A DNA stretch of 64,000 nucleotides. Origin: Phaeobacter italicus. GTDB taxonomy: Bacteria > Pseudomonadota > Alphaproteobacteria > Rhodobacterales > Rhodobacteraceae. Position numbers and translations under genes: made by a program. Shown piece after piece: positions 36,484-46,772 of the stretch (position 1 is the first letter of the stretch; each line of letters opens with the position of its first letter). The notes under the pieces were generated by a model. The model was not told where the DNA came from. It saw only the letters and a list, made by a program, of their open reading frames with translations, and did no database searches. Location: contig NZ_CVRM01000032.1 of NCBI RefSeq assembly GCF_001258055.1, forward strand, positions 227,888 through 291,887, in the 5' to 3' direction.

Positions 36484-38061
36484 TCAAAGCCCAGCCAAGG
36501 TTGCACAGAGCAGCTGTGCCTCAAAACTGCGCAGGCTTGGTCGGGCCGATGGACCGTAGCCCGTGCCGGTGCTCGGATCCAGTTGCGGAAACAGGGTTTG
36601 CAGTTCCTCCAGCACATCTTGGTCAAAGTGCTTGCTGGTCTGCGGGCCCGGCAGGAAGCTCTCGGTCACCAATCCTTCGCTGGTGACAAGTTGATGGTCG
36701 TCAAACATCAGGTGGAAATAGGTGACTGAGCCACCGGGGCGGCGGGTGATCGAGTGGTCGTTTGTCAGATCCTTTGCCGCGACCAGCACCTCGTGATCGC
36801 CAAACAGGATCTCAGCCATCGCGTCGCTCAGAAGGACGCGGTGCTGGGGCGAGACCCAGAGCTCATCGTGATCGCCGAGCGCATTTTTGGCAATGCAGAT
36901 CGGTGCCAGCCGACCCTGTGCAGCAACACTGCGGGATCCGATCCAGCGAATGGGCTGTAGGCCTGCATCGCGGGTCAACACCAGATCGCCAACGCGCAAC
37001 TCCTCGACCGGGATCTGCCCCCGGTCCGTCAGAATGCGGCTACCCGCGACAAAACAGGGGATGGTGCTTGCCTCGACGTAGCCAACGTCGCTGTTGGTGC
37101 CGTTGCTTGCCGTGTAGCTGAAAGTAAAGTCCTCGGCGTCGCCATCGCCTATCAAGGTGAGGGTGCCATCAGCATTCAACTGCACTTGCTGGCCCGTCCC
37201 AAGGGTGACGGTGTCCCCGGCCACAACGGCGACGCCGTTGATATGGGTGACGGTCAATGTGCTGTTGGACGAATTGGTGTCATTGGCCAGAACGTCGATC
37301 ACCTTGGTTTCGTTCGGCGCAACATGGGCGATATCGGTGTTGGCGATTACACTTGTTTGTGCGGAATCGGCGGCGATCAGCAAGTTACTGTCGTAGCTGC
37401 CGTCCGACACATCTGCGATGCCGATCCGAATCGTATTTTCGACACCCGGATCGACCTGCATGGTCAGTGTCATGGTGACGGTCAGACCGTCCATCTCTGT
37501 GTTGTAATCGCTGTTTGAGTTGTCGAGATAGAGGTTGGAGTTGTTGCCGGAGTTCACGTTTCCGGGGTCTGTGTCCCCGTTGCCGAACTCCAGATCGACC
37601 ATCTGGCCGTTGACCCAGACACCCACGAAATCCTGAAAGACGGAGTCCTGATATTCCGGGTATTCCTCAGAAGCGAAGACAAACTGCAGCGTCATGGTGT
37701 CGGAATCAGGGACAAACGTCACATCCAGATAGGATGCGTCATAGGTCTGCACGCCACCTGCTGCAGCGTTGAATGTCGGGTCGCCGTTTGGACCATTGCT
37801 GGCAGTTGTTGTGTTGCTGGATTGGTTTGCCTGACCACTGGAGTTGGTAAAGGCGCTGGCCTGCCCCGTGGACAGGATAATGCCGGTATCCGCAGGTGTG
37901 GCCCCCGGTGCGATGGCATCCCCGTTTGAGTAGATGGCAGAGGCGCGGGTGTCGCCGGTGTAGGTGGCATTGACGACCTGTACGCCATCTCCAAAGATGG
38001 TTTCAGCCATCTGCACCGCAGTGGCGTTTATGTCATATGTCAGCTCGGATGCCGCAACCAT
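36484..38061 (-). CDS. Choice-of-anchor-L and Hint domain protein 2
   Basis: A paralogue of the protein encoded at 32057-33631, with 525 residues. The anchor-L region includes IAPGATPADTGIILSTG, FASEEYPEYQDSVFQDFVGVWVNG and TEMDGLTVTMTL. The Hint domain starts at PCFVAGSRIL (Cys336) and carries SPQHRVLL. Many features are shared in order and spacing with the first copy, so the two arose by duplication. It leads an operon with the Hint paralogue that lacks Cys and His. A perfect CtrA-type box lies about 165 bases upstream. A surface or extracellular location is likely but inferred. Confidence 0.85.
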   Translation of the reverse strand: MVAASELTYDINATAVQMAETIFGDGVQVVNATYTGDTRASAIYSNGDAIAPGATPADTGIILSTGQASAFTNSSGQANQSSNTTTASNGPNGDPTFNAAAGGVQTYDASYLDVTFVPDSDTMTLQFVFASEEYPEYQDSVFQDFVGVWVNGQMVDLEFGNGDTDPGNVNSGNNSNLYLDNSNSDYNTEMDGLTVTMTLTMQVDPGVENTIRIGIADVSDGSYDSNLLIAADSAQTSVIANTDIAHVAPNETKVIDVLANDTNSSNSTLTVTHINGVAVVAGDTVTLGTGQQVQLNADGTLTLIGDGDAEDFTFSYTASNGTNSDVGYVEASTIPCFVAGSRILTDRGQIPVEELRVGDLVLTRDAGLQPIRWIGSRSVAAQGRLAPICIAKNALGDHDELWVSPQHRVLLSDAMAEILFGDHEVLVAAKDLTNDHSITRRPGGSVTYFHLMFDDHQLVTSEGLVTESFLPGPQTSKHFDQDVLEELQTLFPQLDPSTGTGYGPSARPSLRSFEAQLLCATLAGL

Positions 38062-38400
38062 GCGTCTGCCCCATCTCAGTCACGAGAGGCGTCAGCGATC
38101 AGATGAACAGGGATAGAACGGCCCAGCTGCCGAAACAGCGGTGGTGCCGGTTGGAACTGCCTGTCTCCGCGCCCCGCTTTTTGCGGTGGTCTTGCGGACT
38201 CTGATGCTCTGCCTCGAGTTATTGTTAAGACCTGGTTAACATTTTCCGTAGCTTTCTGTCCGTCTTTGGGTCGGTTTGCGGCAAATTAATGCCTGCAGCC
38301 GCGGTATTTGCGCCACAAACTCCGTAACAGCTTGCGGAGCAGCGGGTTTGCACCGCGCTTCAAACCGCGTTAGCCAAGGGCCAGACAACCGGAGAGCCCA
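38062..38400. other. Hint 2-dapE divergent intergenic region
   Basis: About 340 bases without a gene. It contains the CtrA-type box (38225-38239). Nearer dapE are two stem-loops, CTCCG/CGGAG (38319-38338) and CGGGTTTG/CAAACCGCG (about 38343-38370), that could belong to a dapE leader. The first 100 bases next to the Hint gene are C/G-rich without clear signals. Confidence 0.5.
38225..38239. promoter_or_regulatory. CtrA-type box TTAA-N7-TTAA
   Basis: TTAAGACCTGGTTAA matches the alphaproteobacterial CtrA consensus exactly. It lies between divergent anchor-L/Hint gene 2 (start 164 bases away) and dapE (162 bases away). The surface-protein gene is the likelier target, since its paralogue also has a near-consensus box. 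Confidence 0.6.
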
Positions 38401-39570
38401 ATGACCAATTCCACCGACTTTCAGCCGCTCGACCCGCAACAGCTCACTGCTGATTTGATCCGCTGTGCCTCAGTCACCCCGGAGGAAGGCGGCGCATTGG
38501 TTCTGTTGGAGAAACTTCTGTCAGAGGCCGGATTCGAATGCAGCCGCGCGGATCGCGGCGAGGTCAGCAATCTCATTGCGCGGTGGGGCGACAAGGCGCA
38601 TCCCAAAACCATGGGTTTCAATGGCCATACGGATGTGGTGCCAATCGGTGATGCCGCAGCCTGGACCGTGGATCCTTTCGGGGCCGAGGAAAAGGATGGC
38701 TTCATGTATGGGCGGGGCGCAACCGACATGAAATCGGGCGTTGCGGCCTTTGTCGCCGCCGCGGTGGATTATGTCCGCACGACCCCTCCCGAGGGCGCCG
38801 TTCTCATCACAATCACCGGGGATGAAGAGGGGGACGCCATCGACGGCACCACCGCGATACTCGACCAGATGGCGGCAGAGGGCGAACGGATGTCTGTCTG
38901 CCTAGTGGGAGAGCCGACCTGCCCGAATGAGATGGGTGAAATGATCAAGATCGGCCGCCGCGGGTCGTTGTCTGCCTGGTTTACGGTAACCGGTGTTCAG
39001 GGGCACTCTGCCTATCCGCATCGCGCCAATAACCCGCTCAACGCGATGGCCCGTCTCATGGACCGGTTGGCGAGTCACGAACTGGATCAGGGAACAGAAC
39101 ATTTTGATGCGTCAACCCTGGCCGTCGTCACCATCGATACCGGCAATCCCGCAACAAATGTGATTCCCGCGCAGGCGCGCTCGACCGTGAATATCCGATT
39201 CAACGATGCTCACACTGGTGCGGATCTGAGCGCGTGGCTGCGGGCAGAGGCGGATAAGGTGGCCGAGGCCTTCGGCGTGACGATCGACATGACGGTCAAG
39301 ATCTCTGGCGAGAGTTTTATCACCCCGCCCGGCGCGCTGTCCGATCTTGTCGCCGCAGCAGTGAAGGCCGAGACCGGCCGGATGCCCGAACTGTCGACAA
39401 CCGGTGGAACATCCGATGCGCGGTTCATCAAATCGCATTGTCCCGTGGTCGAAATCGGTCTGGTCGGGAAAACCATGCATCAGGTGGACGAGCGGGTGGA
39501 CATCGATCAGATCCATCAGCTCAAGGCGATCTATTCCCGCATCCTGAATGACTATTTCGCCGCCGACTAA
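38401..39570 (+). CDS. dapE: Succinyl-diaminopimelate desuccinylase
   Basis: A zinc-dependent M20-family amidohydrolase removing succinate from N-succinyl-LL-2,6-diaminopimelate in lysine and peptidoglycan precursor synthesis. Metal-site motifs are [17 protein letters not shown] (bridging Asp), GDEEGDA (catalytic Glu) and GEPTCP. It has 389 residues, normal for DapE. Start: ATG after GGAGAGCCC. It lies away from dapD, in its own transcription unit ended by a hairpin terminator. Confidence 0.95.
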   Translation: MTNSTDFQPLDPQQLTADLIRCASVTPEEGGALVLLEKLLSEAGFECSRADRGEVSNLIARWGDKAHPKTMGFNGHTDVVPIGDAAAWTVDPFGAEEKDGFMYGRGATDMKSGVAAFVAAAVDYVRTTPPEGAVLITITGDEEGDAIDGTTAILDQMAAEGERMSVCLVGEPTCPNEMGEMIKIGRRGSLSAWFTVTGVQGHSAYPHRANNPLNAMARLMDRLASHELDQGTEHFDASTLAVVTIDTGNPATNVIPAQARSTVNIRFNDAHTGADLSAWLRAEADKVAEAFGVTIDMTVKISGESFITPPGALSDLVAAAVKAETGRMPELSTTGGTSDARFIKSHCPVVEIGLVGKTMHQVDERVDIDQIHQLKAIYSRILNDYFAAD

Positions 39571-39603
39571 GGGGCGGGTTCAGCCCCTGATCATTTTCTG
39601 AAC

Positions 39604-39636
39604 AGCGCGCGGTCCGGAGTGGGATCGCGCGCTTTT
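39604..39636 (+). terminator. Intrinsic terminator of dapE
   Basis: AGCGCGCG (39604-39611) pairs with CGCGCGCT (39626-39633), and TTT follows. It lies 34 bases after the dapE stop. Confidence 0.75.
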
Positions 39637-39675
39637 CACGATGACCTTCCGCGCTGGGCGTGGTAGCTCAGATCT

Positions 39676-41943
39676 ATGACCCGTATTCCTTCCAAGGCCG
39701 AAATCCTCGAATGGATTTCAGCCCATCCGACTCACAATTCCAAACGCGACATTGCCAAAGCTTTCGGCATCAAAGGCTCAGACCGGATCGACCTCAAGCG
39801 GATCCTGAAAGAGCTGGAGGCCGAAGGGCATCTGGAAAAGCGCAAGAAGACATATCGCGATCCTGATCGCTTGCCGCCCGTTTCCGTGCTGATGGTGAAA
39901 GGGCCGGATGACAATGGCGATCTGTTTGCCCGGCCGCTCGAATGGCACGGAGAGGGTGTGGAACCTGTTGTTCTGGTCCTGCCGCGTGCATCGGACCCGG
40001 CCCTGGGCGAAGGGGATCGGATCCTGGCACGTCTGACGCTGGTGCAGGATGCGGACTATCACTACGAAGCCAGGCTGATCCGGCGGGTGGGAACAAACCC
40101 GCGGCGGGTGATCGGGATTTTCCGCCGCCATGACGAAGGCGGACGAATTGTTCCCATCGACAAGGCGGCCTCCACCGAATGGACGGTCGCAGAGAACGCG
40201 ACCCACGGGGCCCGCGACGGTGAATTGGTTGAAGCCGAACAAGCTGGCCCCAAGACCCGCCTTGGCCTGCCGCGGGCACGTGTGGTCGAGCGGTTGGGCG
40301 ACCCATCCGCGCCAAAGGCCGTTTCGCTGATCGCCATTCATCAGCACGGCATTCCCGACCATTTCCCGGACACCGTGATAGCCGAAGCTGATGCCGCCAA
40401 GCCGATGGGGTTGAAAGGGCGTGAGGATCTGCGGGACATGCCGTTGATCACCATTGATCCGGCAGATGCGCGCGACCATGACGATGCCTGCTACGCCCAT
40501 GCCGATGATGACCCAAAGAACCCCGGTGGTCATGTAATCTGGGTCGCGATTGCCGATGTGGCGGCCTATGTGCGCCCCGGCACCGCGCTCGACCGGGAAG
40601 CCCGAAAGCGGGGTAACTCCAGCTATTTCCCCGACCGCGTTGTCCCCATGCTGCCCGATCGGTTGTCAGGTGATCTGTGCAGTCTGCACGAGGGCGTGCC
40701 ACGGGCCTGTGTTGCCGTGCGCATGCAGATCGACGCGGACGGCAACAAAATTGGCCATCGGTTTGTGCGGGGCCTGATGCGGTCTGCTGCATCTCTGCAC
40801 TACGGCGAAGTCCAGGAGGCAATGGATGGAATGCCAACGGAACGGACAGAGCCTTTCTTAGAGCCTGTTATCAAGCCGCTTTATGCCGCCTATGCCGCGC
40901 TGGTCAAAGCGCGTGCCGACAGGCAGCCGCTGGATCTTGATCTGCCGGAACGCAAAATCGTTCTGGATGAAAAAGGCAATGTCGTTTCAGTGAACTTCCG
41001 GGACCGGCTGGATGCGCATAAGCTCATCGAAGAGTTCATGATCCTGGCCAATGTGGCTGCAGCGGAAACGCTGATCAAAAAGCGCACCCCGCTGTTGTTT
41101 CGTGTTCACGAGGAGCCCGCACCAGAAAAACTGGATGCCCTGCGAGAGACAGCCCGCGCCGCCGGTCTGTCGCTGGCCAAGGGGCAGGTTCTTCAGACTC
41201 GGCATCTTAATGCTCTGCTGAATGGGGCAGCCGGTACTGATGATGCAGAGCTCATCAACATTTCGACCCTTCGCTCCATGCAGCAGGCGTATTACAACGT
41301 CGAGAATTTCGGTCACTTTGGCCTGGCCCTGCGCAACTACGCACATTTCACCTCGCCGATCCGCCGCTATGCGGATCTGATCGTACACCGGGCTCTGATT
41401 TCGTCCCATGGCTGGGGGGAAGACGGGCTTGATCCGCAAGAGATCGAGCGTCTGGAACAGACCGCGACCCATATTTCGGACACTGAACGACGTTCGATGA
41501 TGGCAGAGCGGGATACGACAGATCGTTACCTTGCCGCCTATCTGGCAGAGCGCGTCGGCAATGAGTTCGAAGGCCGTATCAGTGGCATCGCGCGGTTTGG
41601 CTGTTTTGTGAAGCTGGACGAAACCGGGGCAGATGGTCTGGTTCCTGTGCGTTCCATTGGCCGTGAGTTTTTTCACTTTGATGCAGAGGCGGGCACGCTG
41701 ATGGGGGCGGATACGGGCCTGACGCTTGCCGTTGGTCAACGCGTCACCGTGCGTCTTGCCCAGGCGACGCCAGTCACAGGTGGTCTGGAGCTTGAACTCC
41801 TGGCGATCGGGGACGACCCGATGCCGGTTGGCGGTGGTGCTCGCCGCAGCCCGGCGGGCCGGTCGATGAAACGAAAATCCACAAAGGCAAAAGCCAAACG
41901 CAGCAAGATCAAGCGCAAGGTGGAGCGCAAGCGCCGGAAATAG
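39676..41943 (+). CDS. rnr: Ribonuclease R
   Basis: A processive 3'-5' exoribonuclease that degrades structured RNA. It has 755 residues: an N-terminal winged-helix region, cold-shock domains, the RNB catalytic core with the aspartate cluster DPADARDHDDACY, and an S1 domain (GRISGIARFGCFVKL). The lysine/arginine-rich tail (KRKSTKAKAKRSKIKRK and on) is typical of RNase R and helps bind RNA. The ribosome-binding site before the ATG is weak. It is a single gene after the dapE terminator. Confidence 0.95.
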   Translation: MTRIPSKAEILEWISAHPTHNSKRDIAKAFGIKGSDRIDLKRILKELEAEGHLEKRKKTYRDPDRLPPVSVLMVKGPDDNGDLFARPLEWHGEGVEPVVLVLPRASDPALGEGDRILARLTLVQDADYHYEARLIRRVGTNPRRVIGIFRRHDEGGRIVPIDKAASTEWTVAENATHGARDGELVEAEQAGPKTRLGLPRARVVERLGDPSAPKAVSLIAIHQHGIPDHFPDTVIAEADAAKPMGLKGREDLRDMPLITIDPADARDHDDACYAHADDDPKNPGGHVIWVAIADVAAYVRPGTALDREARKRGNSSYFPDRVVPMLPDRLSGDLCSLHEGVPRACVAVRMQIDADGNKIGHRFVRGLMRSAASLHYGEVQEAMDGMPTERTEPFLEPVIKPLYAAYAALVKARADRQPLDLDLPERKIVLDEKGNVVSVNFRDRLDAHKLIEEFMILANVAAAETLIKKRTPLLFRVHEEPAPEKLDALRETARAAGLSLAKGQVLQTRHLNALLNGAAGTDDAELINISTLRSMQQAYYNVENFGHFGLALRNYAHFTSPIRRYADLIVHRALISSHGWGEDGLDPQEIERLEQTATHISDTERRSMMAERDTTDRYLAAYLAERVGNEFEGRISGIARFGCFVKLDETGADGLVPVRSIGREFFHFDAEAGTLMGADTGLTLAVGQRVTVRLAQATPVTGGLELELLAIGDDPMPVGGGARRSPAGRSMKRKSTKAKAKRSKIKRKVERKRRK

Positions 41944-42057
41944 GCTGGGCCAGACTGGCGGCGTCGGCAATGTGCCGCCAGCCTTCTGCATGGTGCTTTG
42001 TGTCGGATCTGTTCGGAAGTAGACTTCTGCAGAGCAGATAAAAACATGAGGTTTAAG

Positions 42058-43452
42058 ATGCCTTTGCGCCTTGGCCCGCCCCGATTGCTGTCGCTGGCCC
42101 TTTGTATGGGAGGTTTGGGAATGGTTTCATTCCCGAGCCATGCCAGCCAATCCGGTGCGGGGGCGATTCCCTCGCAGGTAGCTGTTGCACCACAGGTTTC
42201 CCTTCGCCCGGCTGCCCGGCCGGGTCATGCCTTGGCGCGCAATACGCCAGATCTTGTTCCGACCTCTCTGCGGCCGCAATCGCGCCCGTCGGAACGCACT
42301 CAGCCTGATGGCGAAGCCGTTGACGCCGAAACCGCGCGCGCCTTTGAGATGTGGTTGACGGCGTTCCGGGGCAGGGCGCAGGAAGCGGGCATTTCTCGTG
42401 CAACACTCGATAGTGCGCTGGCCGGTGTTCGCTTTGACCCCGATATCGTGAAACGCGATGGCAATCAGTCAGAGTTCGTTACTCCGATCTGGACCTATCT
42501 TGAGCGGGCGGTTTCAGACAGCCGCGTTGAAAATGGACGCGCCGCGTTGCGCGATCATGATGACACGCTGGCACGGATTGAGGCCACATATGGTGTCGAC
42601 AAGGAGGTTGTCGCCGCGGTTTGGGGCATGGAAAGCAACTATGGGAATTTCCGTGGCAGCAGGGATATTGTCCGCTCGCTTGCCACGCTGGCCTTTGACG
42701 GACGCCGCGCTGCGTTTTTTGAAAGTCAGCTGATTGCAGCGCTGCGAATCCTGCAGTCCGGTGATGTCAGTGCACGCGCCATGACTGGCAGTTGGGCGGG
42801 TGCGATGGGTCACACGCAGTTCATGCCGACATCCTATCTGGAATACGCTGTTGATTTCACCGGAGATGGCAAGCGTGATATCTGGTCGGACGACCCTACC
42901 GATGCATTGGCGTCTACCGCGGCCTACTTGAAACGCTTTGGATGGGTGAAGGGGCAGCCATGGGGAATCGAGGTGCAGCTTCCGGCCGGGTTTGACTACG
43001 CTCAGGCGGATCGCAAGATCACCAAACCGGCGCGGGATTGGCAGCGCCTTGGTTTGCGCACAGTGGACGGAGGCGCCTTGCCGGATCATGGCGAGGCCGC
43101 AGTTCTATTGCCTGCAGGGGCGCAGGGCGCGGCGTTTCTCGTCTATCGCAACTTTTCAGTGATCGAGCGTTACAATGCAGCCGATGCCTATGTCATCGGT
43201 GTTGGCCATCTGAGCGACCGACTGAAGGGTCGCCCGCCAATACAGGCAGACTGGCCGCGAGACAGCCGTCCGCTGACGCGGCAGGAGCGACGGGAACTGC
43301 AGGAACGGCTGTCGCGCTCAGGCTATGACACTGGTGGTGTTGATGGTCGGATCGGGCCACGTACGCGAGCGGCGCTCCGAGCCTATCAAATGGCCGCCGG
43401 GCTGACACCCGACGGCTACCCGTCTCTGTCGGTTCTGAACCGTCTGCGCTGA
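42058..43452 (+). CDS. Lytic murein transglycosylase (MltB-like) with peptidoglycan-binding domain
   Basis: An envelope enzyme that cleaves peptidoglycan glycan strands with 1,6-anhydro ring formation. It has an N-terminal signal peptide and a Pro/Arg-rich linker. The SLT_2 catalytic domain has Glu in WGMESNYGNF and the motifs GAMGHTQFMPTSYL and DFTGDGKRDIW. The C-terminal peptidoglycan-binding domain is LSRSGYDTGGVDGRIGPRTR. It has 464 residues from this ATG, which has GAGG six bases upstream; an in-frame ATG at 42046 is possible. It is convergent with ubiB, six bases apart. Confidence 0.92.
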   Translation: MPLRLGPPRLLSLALCMGGLGMVSFPSHASQSGAGAIPSQVAVAPQVSLRPAARPGHALARNTPDLVPTSLRPQSRPSERTQPDGEAVDAETARAFEMWLTAFRGRAQEAGISRATLDSALAGVRFDPDIVKRDGNQSEFVTPIWTYLERAVSDSRVENGRAALRDHDDTLARIEATYGVDKEVVAAVWGMESNYGNFRGSRDIVRSLATLAFDGRRAAFFESQLIAALRILQSGDVSARAMTGSWAGAMGHTQFMPTSYLEYAVDFTGDGKRDIWSDDPTDALASTAAYLKRFGWVKGQPWGIEVQLPAGFDYAQADRKITKPARDWQRLGLRTVDGGALPDHGEAAVLLPAGAQGAAFLVYRNFSVIERYNAADAYVIGVGHLSDRLKGRPPIQADWPRDSRPLTRQERRELQERLSRSGYDTGGVDGRIGPRTRAALRAYQMAAGLTPDGYPSLSVLNRLR

Positions 43453-43458
43453 CAGAGG

Positions 43459-44994
43459 TCAGCCAATCGCCACGGCCGCAAAAGCCACGGCAAGTCCGAC
43501 AGCCAATCCGCACAAGCCAGGCACCACCCAGCTGCGTGCGGATTTGCGGTTGGCTGCTTCGTCTGACAGGTGGCTCTGTGCGATCAGGGCTTGTTCCACC
43601 AGCGCCGGCAAGCGGGGGCCGAAACGGGCCATGACCTTTGCTGTTTCCAGCAGGTCGCTGACCACAGCACGGGGACCGATGGATTTCTTGATGTAGTCCT
43701 CGACCACCGGGCGGGCGGTTTCCCAGATGTTGATGTGCGGATCCAGAGATCTGGCAACCCCTTCGACAACCACCATGGTGCGCTGCAGCAAAATCAGCTC
43801 GGTCCGGGTTTCCATGCCAAAGCGTTCTGTCACCTCAAACAGGTAGTTCAGCAGACGTCCCATCGAAATATGAGAGGCGTCCATGCCAAAGATGGGTTCG
43901 CCTACGGCTCGCAGGGCGCGGGCGAACTCATCGACATCGCGGTCCGCAGGCACGTAACCTGCTTCGAAATGGACCTCGGCAACGCGTTTGTAGTCCCGTT
44001 TGATAAACCCAAAGAGAATCTCGGCATAGACCCGGCGGGTGTATTCGTCGATGTGGCCCATGATCCCGAAGTCATAGGCAATGATATCGCCATTGGCTGC
44101 GACCTTCATGTTGCCTTGGTGCATATCGGCGTGAAAATAGCCGTCCCGCAGCGCATGGCGCAGAAACAGCGACAGCACCCGACGGGCGAGATCGGCCCGA
44201 TCATGCCCCGCCGCGTCCAGGGCTGCATTATCGCCGATCGGCAGCCCGTCTGCCCAGCCCAGTGTCATGACCCGCCGTGCGGAGTAGTTCCACAGGATCT
44301 CCGGCAATTGAAAACCTTCGTCGCCTTTGGTGTTCGCCGCAAACTCGGAGGCAGCAGCGCTTTCCAGACGCAGGTCCAGTTCGCCCTGAACAACACCGTC
44401 GAAATGCTCGATCACATCCATCGGTTTCAGACGGCGGGCGCCAGGGGCAAACAGATCGGCAATCCGCGCAGCAAAGTAGAAGGCGTCTACGTCCTTGTTA
44501 AAGGCCCGCTCAATCCCCGGTCGCAGGACTTTCACCGCCACCTCACGGCCACTGTCGACCAGACGGGCCCGGTGTACCTGCGCAATCGATGCCGCTGCGA
44601 TGGGTTCGCTGAACTCGGAATAGATCTGCGATACCGGCTGACCAAGTTCGCGTTCGACCTGCGCGATTGCTTCATCGCGGGAAAACGGAGGCAGCTGGTC
44701 CTGCAGGACACGTAGTTGTTGGGCCATGTCCTGCCCCACCACATCCGGGCGGGTCGAGAGGACCTGACCGAACTTGATATAGGCAGGCCCCAAAGCCGTC
44801 AGCGCACGGGTCGCCGGGGGCATGGACGGATCCCCCTTGTAGCCCAGCCATTTGAACGGCCAGCCCAGGGTGCGGGCCAGGATTCGCAGAGGTTTGGGAG
44901 CCTCAAACGCATCGAGCACCACCTGCATGGCACCTGTGCGCTCGAATGTGGCGCCTGTCCGGATCAGGCGAACGATATTGTGGGGACCGCGCAT
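43459..44994 (-). CDS. ubiB: Ubiquinone biosynthesis protein UbiB
   Basis: An atypical kinase/ATPase of the ABC1/ADCK family needed for ubiquinone synthesis or distribution. It has 511 residues with the family KxGQ motif in IKFGQVLSTRP, the Ala-rich loop AAASIAQVHRA, the HADMHQGN catalytic loop and DFGIMG metal site. A C-terminal hydrophobic segment anchors it to the inner membrane. It starts three bases after the ubiE stop, so ubiE-ubiB form an operon. Confidence 0.95.
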   Translation of the reverse strand: MRGPHNIVRLIRTGATFERTGAMQVVLDAFEAPKPLRILARTLGWPFKWLGYKGDPSMPPATRALTALGPAYIKFGQVLSTRPDVVGQDMAQQLRVLQDQLPPFSRDEAIAQVERELGQPVSQIYSEFSEPIAAASIAQVHRARLVDSGREVAVKVLRPGIERAFNKDVDAFYFAARIADLFAPGARRLKPMDVIEHFDGVVQGELDLRLESAAASEFAANTKGDEGFQLPEILWNYSARRVMTLGWADGLPIGDNAALDAAGHDRADLARRVLSLFLRHALRDGYFHADMHQGNMKVAANGDIIAYDFGIMGHIDEYTRRVYAEILFGFIKRDYKRVAEVHFEAGYVPADRDVDEFARALRAVGEPIFGMDASHISMGRLLNYLFEVTERFGMETRTELILLQRTMVVVEGVARSLDPHINIWETARPVVEDYIKKSIGPRAVVSDLLETAKVMARFGPRLPALVEQALIAQSHLSDEAANRKSARSWVVPGLCGLAVGLAVAFAAVAIG

Positions 44995-44997
44995 CTA

Positions 44998-45750
44998 TCA
45001 GATCTTCCAACCCGAATGCAGTGCAGCAATGCCCATCGACAGATTGCGATACTTGGCATTGGCAAAGCCGGCCTGCTTTAGCATCGACAGGAATGTGTCC
45101 TGATCCGGGAAGTTGCGGATCGATTCGACCAGATACTGATAGCTGTCATAATCGTCCGCAATGACCTGACCCATGCGCGGAATCACGTTGAAGGAATAGA
45201 GGTCATAAGCCTTCTGCATCGCAGGGTTGGGCAGTTGGCTGAATTCCAGAACCATCAGGCGACCACCCGGTTTCAGCACACGGTAGGCCTCGTTCAGGGC
45301 CTCTTGGGGGCGGGTCACATTCCGGATCCCGAAGGAGATGGTGTAGACGTCAAAGGTGTTATCTTTGAACGGCAGCGCCATGGCGTCGCCGGTTACCCAG
45401 TTCAGACTATCCGCCATTTGTTCGGCTTCGGCGCGCTTGCGGCCTTCCTCGAGCATCGGTGCTGTCAGATCCAGAACAGTGGAATGCCCGTGACCTGCGC
45501 GCTTGAGAAAGCGGAAAGAGATATCGCCGGTACCGCCTGCCACATCCAGCAGCCGCTGGCCGGGCCGCGGAGCGAGCCAATCCATCATCGCGTCTTTCCA
45601 GATGCGGTGGATACCCATGCTCATGACATCGTTCATCACGTCATATTTCGACGCGACGGAGTTGAACACGCCCTGCACGCGCCCCGCCTTTTCCGACTCG
45701 GGCACGGTTTCAAAACCGAAATGGGTGGTGTTTTCAGATCTCTGGGTCAT
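44998..45750 (-). CDS. ubiE: Ubiquinone/menaquinone C-methyltransferase UbiE
   Basis: A SAM-dependent C-methyltransferase of the ubiquinone pathway. It has 250 residues with the SAM motif [30 protein letters not shown] and the family signature around [14 protein letters not shown] near the middle. The chosen ATG begins [13 protein letters not shown]; a long upstream open frame overlaps divergent mutM and is an artefact. It is followed directly by ubiB. Confidence 0.96.
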   Translation of the reverse strand: MTQRSENTTHFGFETVPESEKAGRVQGVFNSVASKYDVMNDVMSMGIHRIWKDAMMDWLAPRPGQRLLDVAGGTGDISFRFLKRAGHGHSTVLDLTAPMLEEGRKRAEAEQMADSLNWVTGDAMALPFKDNTFDVYTISFGIRNVTRPQEALNEAYRVLKPGGRLMVLEFSQLPNPAMQKAYDLYSFNVIPRMGQVIADDYDSYQYLVESIRNFPDQDTFLSMLKQAGFANAKYRNLSMGIAALHSGWKI

Positions 45751-45856
45751 GCGGCTTGCCGTTTGTTGTGTGTCGCCCCAGTTATAGGGCGCTGAGAGGG
45801 CGGTACAATGCGGAGCTTCGTGCCGGCATGTGCGCTCAAGTGTCAGGAGGGATGTA

Positions 45857-46708
45857 ATGCCAGAATTGCCCGAGGTCGAGACGGTGCGCCGCGGATTGTC
45901 ACCCGCGATGGAAGGGGCCGTCATAACAAAGGCAACAGTGAACCGCCCGGATCTGCGCTGGCCGTTCCCCGATCGCATGGCCGAACGGCTCAGCGGGCGG
46001 CGTGTCAATGCGCTGCGGCGGCGGTCGAAATACATCCTTGCGGATCTGGACAGCGGCGAGACGCTGCTCATTCATCTTGGCATGTCCGGACGCATGACCG
46101 TGTCGGGTGATCCGCTGGGTCAGTTTGTGCACGACCACCCTCAGGCACAGAAACATGACCATGTTGTCTTTGACATGGACAATGGCGCCCGCGTCACCTT
46201 CAACGATCCGCGCCGATTTGGGGCGATGGACCTGCTGGAAACAGCCACCGCAGAGCAGCACAAGCTGCTGGCGGTTCTGGGGCCAGAGCCCCTGGGCAAC
46301 GGCTTTCATGATGACCACCTCATCGCGGCCTTCAAAGGGCGCAACACGCCCGTGAAATCGGCGTTGTTGGATCAGGGAATCATCGCAGGTCTCGGCAATA
46401 TCTACGTGTGCGAGGCGTTGTTCCGTGCGGGAATTTCGCCGAAAAGAAAGGCAGGTCAAATCGCCGCGCCGCGTGTCGCGAGCCTGGTGCCGATCATCAA
46501 GGACGTGCTGAGCGACGCCATCAAGGCGGGGGGATCTTCGCTCAAGGATTTCCGCCAAGCCGATGGAGAACTTGGATATTTTCAGCATAGCTTTGATGTT
46601 TATGGTCGCGAGGGGGAACCGTGCCGACGCGAGGGATGCGATGGCACGATCGCACGTGTGACCCAATCTGGACGCTCGTCATTCTACTGCGCCAAATGCC
46701 AAAGATAG
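45857..46708 (+). CDS. mutM: Formamidopyrimidine-DNA glycosylase
   Basis: A base-excision repair enzyme removing oxidised purines such as 8-oxoguanine and nicking the abasic site. It begins MPELPEVE: Pro2 is the Schiff-base nucleophile and Glu3 the acid. Lys in RRSKYIL matches the conserved catalytic-domain lysine. The H2TH domain and the C-terminal zinc finger (Cys pairs in CRREGC and CAKC) are intact. It has 283 residues. AGGAGGG lies five bases upstream. It is divergent from ubiE, as in many Alphaproteobacteria. Confidence 0.97.
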   Translation: MPELPEVETVRRGLSPAMEGAVITKATVNRPDLRWPFPDRMAERLSGRRVNALRRRSKYILADLDSGETLLIHLGMSGRMTVSGDPLGQFVHDHPQAQKHDHVVFDMDNGARVTFNDPRRFGAMDLLETATAEQHKLLAVLGPEPLGNGFHDDHLIAAFKGRNTPVKSALLDQGIIAGLGNIYVCEALFRAGISPKRKAGQIAAPRVASLVPIIKDVLSDAIKAGGSSLKDFRQADGELGYFQHSFDVYGREGEPCRREGCDGTIARVTQSGRSSFYCAKCQR

Positions 46709-46772
46709 CTTGATCGCGATGTGTCCCGTGATAATGACTCTTCCCTGAACGGAACAATCGAAAGCGAAAATC

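Noticed and set aside
44998..46071. Extended ubiE reading frame of 357 residues
   Set aside because: The extra N-terminus overlaps divergent mutM; family alignment starts at [11 protein letters not shown].
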